Shown here piece after piece: positions 1 to 5,505 of a stretch of 5,505 nt of DNA (positions are counted from its first letter, which is position 1; the number at the start of each line of letters is the position of its first letter). The translations under genes were made by a program, and so were the position numbers. Source of the stretch: Oscillospiraceae bacterium (lineage in GTDB: Bacteria > Bacillota > Clostridia > Oscillospirales > Acutalibacteraceae); contig CADBOL010000024.1 of the NCBI GenBank assembly GCA_902796295.1, positions 1 to 5,505 of the forward strand, written 5' to 3'. The notes below the pieces were generated by a model, which did not search any database, was not told the DNA's origin, and was given only the letters and a program-made list of their open reading frames with translations.

Positions 1-497
1 ATGCGGGAAATATCGGCATAACAGGCGGAGTCATTTCAATGCTTACAATGATAATGAAAGGCATCTTCTCGCTTCTCGCCACATTCCTTCTTATTGCTTC
101 AACCCCTGTTGAGGAGATATGTCTCGCGCTCCGCCGGCTTCACTTCCCCAAAATCCTTGTTTCGCTTCTTATGCTGACATTCAGATATATAACAGTAATG
201 CTCGGTGAAGTGAGCGTGATGTCTCAGGCGTATTCGCTCAGAGCTCCCGGGCAAAAGGGAATCCGCTTCCCCGCGTGGGGCTCATTCCTCGGTCAGCTGA
301 TACTCAGAAGCTCGGATAAATCGCAGGAAATCTATGAATGCATGCTTCTTCGCGGATTTGACGGAGAATTCACCTTCGGCTCGGGGAAAAAGTTCTCGCC
401 TTTTTCGCCGTTAATCGCCGTTACGGTCTCCGCTCTTATAATATCGGCGAGAATATGGAGCATACCGTCACTTATCGGAAATCTTATACTGCATTGA
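1..497 (+). CDS. cbiQ: Cobalt/nickel ECF transporter transmembrane subunit CbiQ (5' partial)
   Basis: The reading frame is open from base 3 at the window edge, so the ATG at 39 is internal and the true start lies to the left; 164 residues are visible. The family usually has about 220-270, so the first membrane segments are missing. CbiQ/EcfT is the membrane subunit that couples ATP hydrolysis by CbiO to metal uptake through a CbiM-type partner. Seen here: the TPVEEICLALRRL stretch, a membrane segment with the FRYITVML pattern, then the two cytoplasmic coupling motifs, QAYSLRAPG and RSSDKSQEIYECMLLRGFDG, which match the A-R-G type coupling helices and the RGF(D/x)G signature of CbiQ. A last hydrophobic segment follows near the C-terminus. 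cbiO begins 7 nt after the stop, which supports a metal ECF operon. Cobalt versus nickel cannot be decided from this fragment. Confidence 0.9.
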   Translation, partial: AGNIGITGGVISMLTMIMKGIFSLLATFLLIASTPVEEICLALRRLHFPKILVSLLMLTFRYITVMLGEVSVMSQAYSLRAPGQKGIRFPAWGSFLGQLILRSSDKSQEIYECMLLRGFDGEFTFGSGKKFSPFSPLIAVTVSALIISARIWSIPSLIGNLILH

Positions 498-504
498 GGT
501 TGTT

Positions 505-1224
505 ATGATAGAATTCAGAAATGTGAGCGCCGGATACCCCGGCGGAGAAAACATACTGCGCGATATTTCATTCTCGGTCAAAGCCGGGGAAAACATCGGC
601 ATTGTCGGGGCAAACGGCGCGGGAAAAAGCACGCTGCTCAAGACCGCCCTAGGCCTTCTGAACTTTGAAGGCACCGTTTTAATCGGCGGTGCTGAAGTGA
701 ACAAAAAGAATCTTCCGGTAATACGCAAAACCGCCGGGTATCTGCTGCAGGATTCCGATAATCAGATGTTTATGCCGACCGTGCTTGACGATATGGTTTT
801 TGCTCCGGTGAATTACGGCAAAAGCAGACCGGAAGCGGAAAAAGCGGCGAAAGAAACGCTTGAATCTCTCGGAGCCGGATACCTTATTGACAAATACAAT
901 CATAAGCTCTCCGGCGGTGAAAAAAAGCTCGCGGCCATAGCCACGGTAATGACGGCGGAGCCGGAAATCCTGCTGCTTGATGAGCCGAGCGCGTCTCTTG
1001 ACCCGAAAAACAGAAGAAAAATCATAAACATACTGAATTCAATAAACAAGACAAAACTTATCGCTTCACATGACCTCGATTTCATCCTCGACACCTGTGA
1101 AAAAGTCATGATTCTCAATAACGGCGAGCTGGTTTGTCAGGGAAAGGCCGGTGAAATACTGCAGGATGCGGAGCTCCTTGACAGAAACGGTCTTGAGCTT
1201 CCGCTGAGATATTACGGCAGATAA
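505..1224 (+). CDS. cbiO: Cobalt/nickel ECF transporter ATP-binding protein CbiO
   Basis: This 239-residue ABC ATPase is complete and of normal length for a single-domain ECF ATPase. It powers metal import together with CbiQ. Visible motifs in order: Walker A GANGAGKST at residues 35-43, Q-loop glutamine at 82 within LLQDSDNQMF (the QxPDxQ-like region typical of ECF/CbiO ATPases), signature LSGGE at 135-139, Walker B EILLLDE at 154-160, D-loop SLD at 164-166 and the switch histidine at 189 in ASHD. The C-terminal GLELPLRYY is typical of CbiO proteins. The ATG at 505 follows a GAGG ribosome site that overlaps the cbiQ stop codon, so the two genes are probably translationally coupled. The ABC ATPase call is nearly certain; the cobalt/nickel role rests on the CbiQ neighbour and on family resemblance. 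Confidence 0.93.
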   Translation: MIEFRNVSAGYPGGENILRDISFSVKAGENIGIVGANGAGKSTLLKTALGLLNFEGTVLIGGAEVNKKNLPVIRKTAGYLLQDSDNQMFMPTVLDDMVFAPVNYGKSRPEAEKAAKETLESLGAGYLIDKYNHKLSGGEKKLAAIATVMTAEPEILLLDEPSASLDPKNRRKIINILNSINKTKLIASHDLDFILDTCEKVMILNNGELVCQGKAGEILQDAELLDRNGLELPLRYYGR

Positions 1225-1231
1225 CATTGAC

Positions 1232-1266
1232 GGCACGCGGTTTTAAAGCCGCGTGCCTTTCATTTA
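1232..1266 (+). terminator. Probable intrinsic terminator after cbiO
   Basis: A perfect 9-bp GC-rich stem (GGCACGCGG at 1232-1240 with CCGCGTGCC at 1249-1257) begins 7 nt after the cbiO stop. It is followed by a short, interrupted T run (TTTCATTTA). The stem is strong but the T tract is weak, so termination may be incomplete. Confidence 0.6.
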
Positions 1267-1290
1267 TGAGTGTATCCGGACACTCATAAA
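1263..1290. repeat. Perfect 11-bp inverted repeat upstream of the peptidase gene
   Basis: TTTATGAGTGT (1263-1273) and ACACTCATAAA (1280-1290) form a perfect palindrome around a 6-nt centre. On the plus strand it is followed by an A run, not T residues, so it is a poor terminator. Its centre lies about 65 bp upstream of the likely transcription start of the peptidase gene. The 7-mer TGAGTGT recurs in direct orientation at 1316-1322, inside the promoter region. A DNA-binding-protein site is possible; this is inference only. Confidence 0.5.
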
Positions 1291-1308
1291 AAATATTGAC
1301 AAAACATC

Positions 1309-1337
1309 TTGTAATTGAGTGTGAATTGATATAAAAT
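1309..1337 (+). promoter_or_regulatory. Likely sigma-A type promoter for the M28 peptidase gene
   Basis: Two overlapping readings are possible. One is a TTGTAA -35 (1309-1314), a 17-nt spacer and a TAAAAT -10 (1332-1337). The other is an extended -10, TGATATAAA (1327-1335), which needs little from a -35. Either would start transcription near 1342-1345 and give a leader of about 20 nt that holds the ribosome site AAGGAGGGG (1351-1359). The region is AT-rich, unlike the flanking genes. Confidence 0.45.
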
Positions 1338-1363
1338 AAATTATCATTATAAGGAGGGGAAAT

Positions 1364-2701
1364 ATGTCAGACGAATATAAAAAATATCAGGATGAAGCGT
1401 ATGATATAGTCGTTCACGCTTCCGAAAACATCGGCTCCCGCCTTCCGGGCACCGAGAACGAGAGAAAATTTCACACCTACATGGCGGAAAAGCTTGAAGC
1501 AATCGGTATCAAACCCGTAAAAGAAGAGTTCGCCGTAGCGCCCAGAGCAGGCATAGGCGGTCTGCCCTACGCGGGATATACCGGGCTTATACTCAGTATC
1601 GGGGCGTTTCTCGCTCACTCGATTCCTTCCGTGTGGTATCTTATGGCGGCTCTCGGAATTCTTATGCTCTTCTGGCTGGTAGCTTCCTGTTTCTTTTACC
1701 GCACCTGGTTTGATAAGTTTTTCAAGCAAAAGATTTCTCAGAATACATACGGCGAAATCGTTCCCGAAGACGGAAACTATGATTATACCATAATCCTTTC
1801 CGGTCACACCGATACAAGCTGGAACTGGAGACACTCCGAAAGCGGCTACTGGAAAAAAGATAAACCCATCGCCGCACTCATCGCCACTTACGGCAAGGTC
1901 GGATTCGGCGCGGTCTGCGTAATAGGCATGTGCCTTATCTCCGTTTTCATGGCGCTCATCTATTTCTGCGCTCTTGAAATGAGACTTCAGTGGGCAATCA
2001 TGGTTTATCTTACCGATTTCTTCCACAAATTCGAGCTCGCCATGGCCATTGTTCCCTTTATCACCGCTCTCGGCTCATTTTTCATCATTGCCTGGAACGA
2101 CCCCAACGAAGAAAACGCTTCAAGAGGAGCAATGGATAACGCGACAGGCATCGCCCTCAGCTATGAGGTAGCCAGATACTTCAAAGAGAATCCCGACAAG
2201 ATGCCGAAAAACTGCAGAATAATCGACCTTAACTGCGGCTCGGAAGAGGTCGGCCTCAGAGGCTCAATGGCTTTTGCAAAAGAGCATAAAAACGACGACC
2301 TTCTCAAAAATGCGTGGAATATCAACATCGACTCCGTTGCCGATAAAGATTATTTCGAAGTCGTCATCAAAGATGACTGGCAGATGTGCAGATTCGATAA
2401 GGATCTTGAGCAGATGTTCAAGGATACATTTACCGAGCTCGGCATTGAGAGCAAGACAAACGGCTGTATCCACAACCCCGTCGGCGGCTGCGACAGCACC
2501 CCGATGACAAGAGCCGGAATCAAATCCGTTACTTTTGCCGCTCAGAATCCCATGCTCACCTATTACTATCATACATTCCGCGACACGGCAGACAGATTTG
2601 AGCCCGAAACAGTCGGCCTCGGATTTGAGATCGTGCTCGGTGTTATTGAAAAAATTGCGGCTTTCCAGGAGCAGAATGGATTCAACGGAGTTAATAACTG
2701 A
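1364..2701 (+). CDS. Membrane-inserted M28-family zinc aminopeptidase-like protein
   Basis: This 445-residue protein has the full set of M28 zinc ligands: H148 with D150 (SGHTD), bridging D258 (GAMDNATG), E294/E295 (CGSEEVG), D323 (NINIDS) and H403 (YYHTFRDTAD). CDSTP near 377 and the N-terminal SRLPGTENE also fit the family. Spacing from D258 onward resembles typical M28 enzymes, but H148 and D258 are 110 residues apart where about 20 is usual. The extra stretch carries hydrophobic segments at about 178-204 and 224-244; another pair lies at about 67-86 and 89-112. No signal peptide is seen. Basic residues at 113-123 and 164-178 suggest by the positive-inside rule that the catalytic parts face the cytoplasm. 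Family members remove N-terminal residues from peptides; the substrate here is unknown. The ATG at 1364 follows a strong AAGGAGGGG site. It appears monocistronic, with its own promoter and terminator. Confidence 0.9.
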   Translation: MSDEYKKYQDEAYDIVVHASENIGSRLPGTENERKFHTYMAEKLEAIGIKPVKEEFAVAPRAGIGGLPYAGYTGLILSIGAFLAHSIPSVWYLMAALGILMLFWLVASCFFYRTWFDKFFKQKISQNTYGEIVPEDGNYDYTIILSGHTDTSWNWRHSESGYWKKDKPIAALIATYGKVGFGAVCVIGMCLISVFMALIYFCALEMRLQWAIMVYLTDFFHKFELAMAIVPFITALGSFFIIAWNDPNEENASRGAMDNATGIALSYEVARYFKENPDKMPKNCRIIDLNCGSEEVGLRGSMAFAKEHKNDDLLKNAWNINIDSVADKDYFEVVIKDDWQMCRFDKDLEQMFKDTFTELGIESKTNGCIHNPVGGCDSTPMTRAGIKSVTFAAQNPMLTYYYHTFRDTADRFEPETVGLGFEIVLGVIEKIAAFQEQNGFNGVNN

Positions 2702-2749
2702 TCTTAAGGGCTTAGCATTTAAGCGAAAAACAAACAGACATAATTTAAT

Positions 2750-2806
2750 AACGGCTTACAGGGATTTATTTGATTCCTGCAAGCCGTTTTCTTTTATCAT
2801 TTTTTC
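2750..2806 (+). terminator. Strong intrinsic terminator of the M28 peptidase gene
   Basis: A long stem pairs 2750-2765 with 2773-2788 around a 7-nt loop, with one A-C mismatch and one G-T pair; the outer arm AACGGCTT/AAGCCGTT is perfect. It is followed by a T-rich tract (TTTTCTTTTATCATTTTTTC, ending at 2806). It starts about 50 nt after the stop codon. This is a textbook rho-independent terminator on the plus strand. Confidence 0.87.
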
Positions 2807-2932
2807 AGTATAAAAGGTTTTTTGATTGTATTTGTCTGTTTTCGTCGGCTTTTTGTCCTTGCCGTACCGGTGTACTGTCTGCGTCCAAAAATCCGCCGTT
2901 TTCATCTTAACTGCTGAGCCCTGCCAAGCCAC
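2807..2932. other. Intergenic stretch without a convincing gene
   Basis: This is the remainder of the 273-nt gap between the convergent peptidase gene and jag, between the two hairpins. No RNA gene, mobile element or repeat array is apparent. The only open frame is a 49-codon one on the minus strand (2905 to 2756), which lacks a good ribosome site and runs into the terminator stem, so I do not call it. Confidence 0.6.
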
Positions 2933-2967
2933 GGGGCTGTCGCAAAATCTGCATTTGCGACAGCCCC
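2933..2967 (-). terminator. Perfect 14-bp hairpin after jag, probable operon terminator
   Basis: GGGGCTGTCGCAAA (2933-2946) and TTTGCGACAGCCCC (2954-2967) pair perfectly around a 7-nt loop. The hairpin lies 7 nt beyond the jag stop, where the rpmH-to-jag operon should end. In the jag direction no T tract follows it; the T-rich side (TAATATTTTATTCTTTATT) is on the plus-strand exit. It may therefore act mainly as a 3'-end stabilising stem for the operon mRNA and as a second stop for plus-strand read-through. Confidence 0.65.
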
Positions 2968-2974
2968 TAATATT

Positions 2975-3823
2975 TTATTCTTTATTAACTTCTATCTTTC
3001 CGTAAAGGGTACCGGCTGTATCGCTTCTCGGCTCTCTTGACGGCGCCGCAGGCTTTTCGCTCTGTCTGCCGCCGTTTCCTCTGCCTCTGTTTTTGTTATA
3101 GCCGCCCTTGTTGTAACCGCCTCTGCCTCTGCCGCCGTAGTTTCCGCCGCCGTAGTTTCCACCGCCGTTTGTCGGCTTCACGCCGTCTTCAAGCGTTATG
3201 ACTACTTTACGGTCATCCTCGCTGCCTACGGAGTGTGAGGTAACGCCCTCAACCTCCTGTATGGTTGTGTGGATAATACGGCGCTCATAGGGATTCATCG
3301 GCTCAAGCACAACATTTCTGCCGTATTTTCTTACCTTTGCGGCATTCTTCTTTGCGAGCGCTCTGAGAGTTGCCTCTCTCTTTTCGCGATAGTTGCCTAT
3401 ATTTATGGAAACATGCTTATAATCTTCATTGTTTCTGCTTATATAAAGGCGTGCAAGATACTGAATGGCATCAAGTGTCTCGCCTCTTCTGCCGATTACC
3501 GAGCCGTAATCATCATTGCAGTTAATCTCGATGCGTACATCCTCGCCGTTTTCCACTCTGACATCAATTGAGGCGTCATTCACGCCGAGGCTGACAAGCA
3601 TTGTGTTGATATATTCCTTCGCTCCCGCGAATTTATCGTCTTCAAACTCGTAAGAAGCTCTCACTTCATAGTCAGATCCTCCGAAAAGACCTAAGAGCTT
3701 CGCTTTACCCTGGGTAACCACTTCATATTTGACATCTGTGCCCTCCGGCGCATTGAGCCCCGAGAGTGCGGATGCTTTTGCTTCTTCAAGGGTCGCTCCC
3801 CTGCCGATTGATTCTTTAATCAA
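2975..3823 (-). CDS. jag: Jag/KhpB (EloR) RNA-binding protein, SpoIIIJ-associated
   Basis: This is 282 residues if started at the TTG at 3823. Domains in order: Jag-N, about 1-58, with GATLEEAKASAL and the KAKLLGLFGG turn; a KH domain, about 72-145, with the RNA-contacting GRRG loop at 111-114; an R3H domain, about 146-213, with R181-x3-H185 in the ERRIIH stretch. A Gly/Arg/Asn/Tyr-rich tail of about 60 residues follows (NYGG and RGRGG units), which typical Jag proteins lack. In other Bacillota, Jag/KhpB/EloR binds RNA, often with KhpA, and affects cell elongation and division; its gene commonly follows yidC, as here. A GTG at 3835 is the longer alternative start, but the ribosome-site match AGGTGGTGA at 3837-3829 overlaps that GTG and is ideally spaced for the TTG. 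The TTG also gives the family-like beginning MIKESI. The stop is 7 nt before the terminal hairpin. Confidence 0.92.
   Translation of the reverse strand: MIKESIGRGATLEEAKASALSGLNAPEGTDVKYEVVTQGKAKLLGLFGGSDYEVRASYEFEDDKFAGAKEYINTMLVSLGVNDASIDVRVENGEDVRIEINCNDDYGSVIGRRGETLDAIQYLARLYISRNNEDYKHVSINIGNYREKREATLRALAKKNAAKVRKYGRNVVLEPMNPYERRIIHTTIQEVEGVTSHSVGSEDDRKVVITLEDGVKPTNGGGNYGGGNYGGRGRGGYNKGGYNKNRGRGNGGRQSEKPAAPSREPRSDTAGTLYGKIEVNKE
3131..3160. repeat. Two exact 15-bp tandem repeats in the jag tail
   Basis: GCCGCCGTAGTTTCC occurs twice back to back (3131-3145 and 3146-3160), with a degenerate third copy beginning at 3161. On the coding strand each unit encodes a GGNYG-type peptide. A related degenerate repeat encoding GGYNK units lies at about 3093-3119. 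Such repeats can change copy number by slippage without shifting the frame. Confidence 0.8.
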
Positions 3824-3828
3824 GGATT

Positions 3829-3837
3829 TCACCACCT
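3829..3837 (-). promoter_or_regulatory. Ribosome binding site that points to a TTG start for jag
   Basis: Read on the minus strand this is AGGTGGTGA, one mismatch from AGGAGGTGA, the perfect complement of the 16S rRNA 3' end. Its AGGTGG core ends 8 nt before the TTG at 3823. The GTG codons at 3835 and 3832 lie inside the site itself and have no ribosome site of their own upstream. Confidence 0.65.
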
Positions 3838-3840
3838 GAG

Positions 3841-4800
3841 TTACTTTTCATTGTTTGCGTTCGCCGCAAACTTGATGTTGTTTTCTTTTGAGCGGCGTTC
3901 AACCGTCTCATCAATCATAATTTTGGCTATCATCTTTTTGGGGCTGTACATATTTCCGACAATAACGTTGATTATCAGGCCGACTATACCTGATGCAATC
4001 CAGTAGATACCTATGCCGGCAGGATAGTTGATGACGAAGTAGAGGGAGAATGCAGCCATTCCTATGGTCATGCATCCCATTGATTTCGCTGCCGCGGCAT
4101 TGGATTGGGTCTGCTTCTGTTTAATGTAAGAGTAGATAGATGACGCAAGGGTCGAAATAACGGATAATACAGGTATGCACCAGATGGGTGCAAAGCCCTT
4201 GGTATCTTTGGGTATGTCTCCCAAATCAAACAGACCGAAAAATGAGAAATTGACACTCTTGATTTTTTCTATTGCTCCCTGAGAAACACCTTCAATACCT
4301 TTTTCAACAATTTCTCCGATATGCTGTATAACAAGCAGCTCATCCATAATAACGCTCTTTGACATGCTCGCGGGTCTGAAAGCCGCGGCCTTTGCGGTGA
4401 GAGCTGCAATCTCTGCATCGGTGATGCCTGTGAGGAAGTTGCTCAGCGGATAGTAAATGGCGCCTATAAGACCGAAAAGCAAAACGAACTGAACAAGCAT
4501 GGGCGCGCATCCGGCATTCATGGGGTTATAACCCTCACGCTGATAGAGGGCCTGTGTTTCCTCCTGAATTTTGCGCTGGTCTCCGGCATATTTTTCCTGA
4601 ATCTTGCGGATCTTTGACTGGATACGCTGAGTCTTCGCCATCCCCTTTTGCTGATGGATGGTGGAAGGTATCATTATAAGCCGGGCAACCACTGTAAGGA
4701 TTACTATTGACACGGCATAATTCTGGAAACCGATTGTCTCATAGATTATCCTGAGCAGAAAGCCGAACGGAACGCCTAATATCTTATAGAGCCCGATCAT
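3841..4800 (-). CDS. yidC: YidC/Oxa1-family membrane protein insertase
   Basis: This 319-residue insertase places proteins into the cytoplasmic membrane, alone or with SecYEG. Features: a membrane segment at about 28-46 with the conserved groove arginine R40 (VVARLIMIP); a basic, coiled cytoplasmic hairpin at about 50-88 ([16 protein letters not shown]); [15 protein letters not shown] leading into a segment at about 99-120; [14 protein letters not shown] at 184-197, the family FLWFDL-type motif; and segments at about 204-226, 239-258 and 261-283, the last with [12 protein letters not shown]. No lipoprotein signal or large periplasmic domain is seen, unlike SpoIIIJ or E. coli YidC. The stretch 121-183 is longer than usual and polar. 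The ATG overlaps the yidD stop as ATGA, and a GGAGGA site (4812-4807) lies inside the end of yidD, so coupling is likely. jag follows immediately. Confidence 0.96.
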   Translation of the reverse strand: MIGLYKILGVPFGFLLRIIYETIGFQNYAVSIVILTVVARLIMIPSTIHQQKGMAKTQRIQSKIRKIQEKYAGDQRKIQEETQALYQREGYNPMNAGCAPMLVQFVLLFGLIGAIYYPLSNFLTGITDAEIAALTAKAAAFRPASMSKSVIMDELLVIQHIGEIVEKGIEGVSQGAIEKIKSVNFSFFGLFDLGDIPKDTKGFAPIWCIPVLSVISTLASSIYSYIKQKQTQSNAAAAKSMGCMTIGMAAFSLYFVINYPAGIGIYWIASGIVGLIINVIVGNMYSPKKMIAKIMIDETVERRSKENNIKFAANANNEK

Positions 4801-5039
4801 TTGTTTTCCTCCGAGTGTCTGTGTTTCTTGGGCGGTACGGGATCGTATCCGCCGGGGAAGAGAATATTACATCTCATGAGCCGTAACACGGCGAGCAGTG
4901 TGCCTTTGAAAGCCCCGTGCACACGTATTGCCTCCACGGCATAGTTGGAACAGGTAGGGTAATACCTGCACATCGGGGGTAAAAGCGGAGAAATATGCTT
5001 CTGATAAAAGCGAATCAAAGAAAGCAGAAAAGATTTCAT
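4797..5039 (-). CDS. yidD: Membrane protein insertion efficiency factor YidD
   Basis: This 80-residue protein is of normal size for the family. YidD is a small membrane-associated protein that aids YidC-dependent insertion, by a mechanism not fully settled. Visible signatures: an amphipathic N-terminal helix ([19 protein letters not shown]), the hallmark [15 protein letters not shown] with C24 and C30, and [15 protein letters not shown] with C57 near the C-terminus. A basic, charged tail follows. The ATG at 5039 has a purine-rich GGGGGAGAGG site just upstream and starts 19 nt after the rnpA stop. The last four bases overlap the yidC start, fitting the functional pairing of the two proteins. 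Confidence 0.96.
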   Translation of the reverse strand: MKSFLLSLIRFYQKHISPLLPPMCRYYPTCSNYAVEAIRVHGAFKGTLLAVLRLMRCNILFPGGYDPVPPKKHRHSEENK

Positions 5040-5058
5040 CTGCCTCTCCCCCTTTTTT

Positions 5059-5406
5059 TCAGGTCGTCTTTATTACTCCCAGCGCCGTAAACTGCTGTCT
5101 GAGCGCTTTCTCTATATCGGGAGCCTTTAAGTATTTTGTCTTGTGCCTTGCAACCAGTACCAGATCCCAGTCGCCGCTGAGCTCAGCTGACAGTGAACTG
5201 AAAGCTGCCATAATAATCCTGCGGCATCTGTTTCTCTCCACCGCGTTGCCTATCTTTTTTGATGTGGTGATCCCGACTCTGCATCCGGAGCCCCTTACCC
5301 TGCTCCTGAGGGCATAGGTTACTACCGCCTGCGAGGGGATGCTTTTGCCTCTGGCATAAACGCGGTGAAACTCGGTATTGAGTTTCAAAGTATCACAACG
5401 TGACAT
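5059..5406 (-). CDS. rnpA: Ribonuclease P protein component
   Basis: This 115-residue protein is the usual size. It binds the RNase P RNA and helps it remove the 5' leader of pre-tRNAs. The signature [21 protein letters not shown] lies at about residues 43-63 and includes the conserved basic RN(R)xxRR face that contacts RNA. F13 in the N-terminal [12 protein letters not shown] and the DLVLVAR strand at 81-87 also fit the family. An in-frame stop lies four codons upstream of the ATG at 5406, so no longer start exists. No clear ribosome site precedes it; rpmH ends only 13 nt away, so translation may depend on ribosomes finishing rpmH. Confidence 0.96.
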   Translation of the reverse strand: MSRCDTLKLNTEFHRVYARGKSIPSQAVVTYALRSRVRGSGCRVGITTSKKIGNAVERNRCRRIIMAAFSSLSAELSGDWDLVLVARHKTKYLKAPDIEKALRQQFTALGVIKTT

Positions 5407-5419
5407 TTCAGTCTGTCAA

Positions 5420-5505
5420 TCAGTAGCTCAGGCGCTTTCTGCCTTTTGCTCTGCGGCGGGCAAGAACCTTGCGGCCGTTTCTGTCTGCCATTCTCTTGCG
5501 GAATC
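5420..5505 (-). CDS. rpmH: Ribosomal protein L34 (5' partial)
   Basis: The last 27 codons and the TGA stop are present; the start lies past the right edge. The visible residues FRKRMADRNGRKVLARRR and KGRKRLSY match the highly conserved C-terminal half of L34 (bL34), a 44-residue-type basic protein of the 50S subunit. It is the first gene of the rpmH-rnpA-yidD-yidC-jag operon, whose promoter should be outside the window, usually in a region divergent from dnaA. Confidence 0.96.
   Translation of the reverse strand, partial: FRKRMADRNGRKVLARRRAKGRKRLSY

Noticed and set aside
39..41. ATG at 39 as the start of a short CbiQ
   Set aside because: The frame stays open to the window edge, the upstream residues look like continuing membrane protein, and a protein starting here would lack the N-terminal membrane segments of the family.
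1296..1301. A consensus TTGACA -35 hexamer upstream of the peptidase gene
   Set aside because: No acceptable -10 lies 16-19 nt downstream; the nearest good one (TATAAA at 1330) is 28 nt away, so another -35 or an extended -10 is more likely.
1367..2026. A 219-codon open frame on the minus strand
   Set aside because: It lies wholly opposite the M28 gene, whose catalytic motifs are unmistakable, and its translation resembles no known family. It is a shadow frame.
2732..2841. 9-bp inverted repeat AAACAGACA (2732-2740) and TGTCTGTTT (2833-2841) flanking the terminator
   Set aside because: The arms are short, far apart and AT-rich, with no target duplication or transposase remnant; chance is a sufficient explanation.
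2756..2905. A 49-codon minus-strand frame, Lys-rich, from ATG at 2905
   Set aside because: No good ribosome site precedes it, it overlaps the terminator stem and T tract of the peptidase gene, and its Lys content simply reflects the A-rich complement of that tract. I recognise no family.

Overview
The window looks like ordinary chromosome of a Gram-positive anaerobe, probably Bacillota/Clostridia. The gene order rpmH-rnpA-yidD-yidC-jag on the minus strand is the classic cluster beside dnaA/oriC. Strong AGGAGG-type ribosome sites and the short, signal-less YidC with a Jag partner also point to Bacillota. The GC content is moderate. A gut member of the Oscillospiraceae/Ruminococcaceae type would fit, but that narrower placement is a guess from style and not a demonstrated assignment.

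Left part (1-1224, plus strand): the end of a cobalt/nickel ECF transporter operon. It holds the C-terminal two thirds of the transmembrane subunit CbiQ, cut by the window edge, followed after 7 nt by the complete ATPase CbiO. The substrate-binding partners (CbiM/CbiN or equivalent) should lie to the left. A GC-rich hairpin follows cbiO.

Middle (1225-2974): a separately transcribed plus-strand gene for an M28-family metallopeptidase. It has its own likely promoter, a strong ribosome site and a strong intrinsic terminator. All expected zinc ligands are present, but the catalytic domain is split by a roughly 90-residue insertion carrying membrane segments, with another membrane hairpin near the N-terminus. 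The inverted and direct repeats just upstream could be a regulatory site. The 273-nt gap between this gene and jag contains two hairpins and no convincing gene.

Right part (2975-5505, minus strand): the rpmH (partial)-rnpA-yidD-yidC-jag operon, tightly packed, with yidD and yidC overlapping in ATGA. It links ribosomal protein L34, the RNase P protein, two membrane-protein insertion factors and an RNA-binding regulator of the KhpB/EloR type. Jag probably starts at a TTG codon and carries an unusual Gly/Arg/Asn/Tyr-rich tail. YidC has an enlarged loop. mnmE, which often follows jag, is not there; the operon meets the peptidase gene head-on.

I see no CRISPR array, tRNA, insertion sequence or defence system. 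The most unusual object is the membrane-inserted M28 peptidase.
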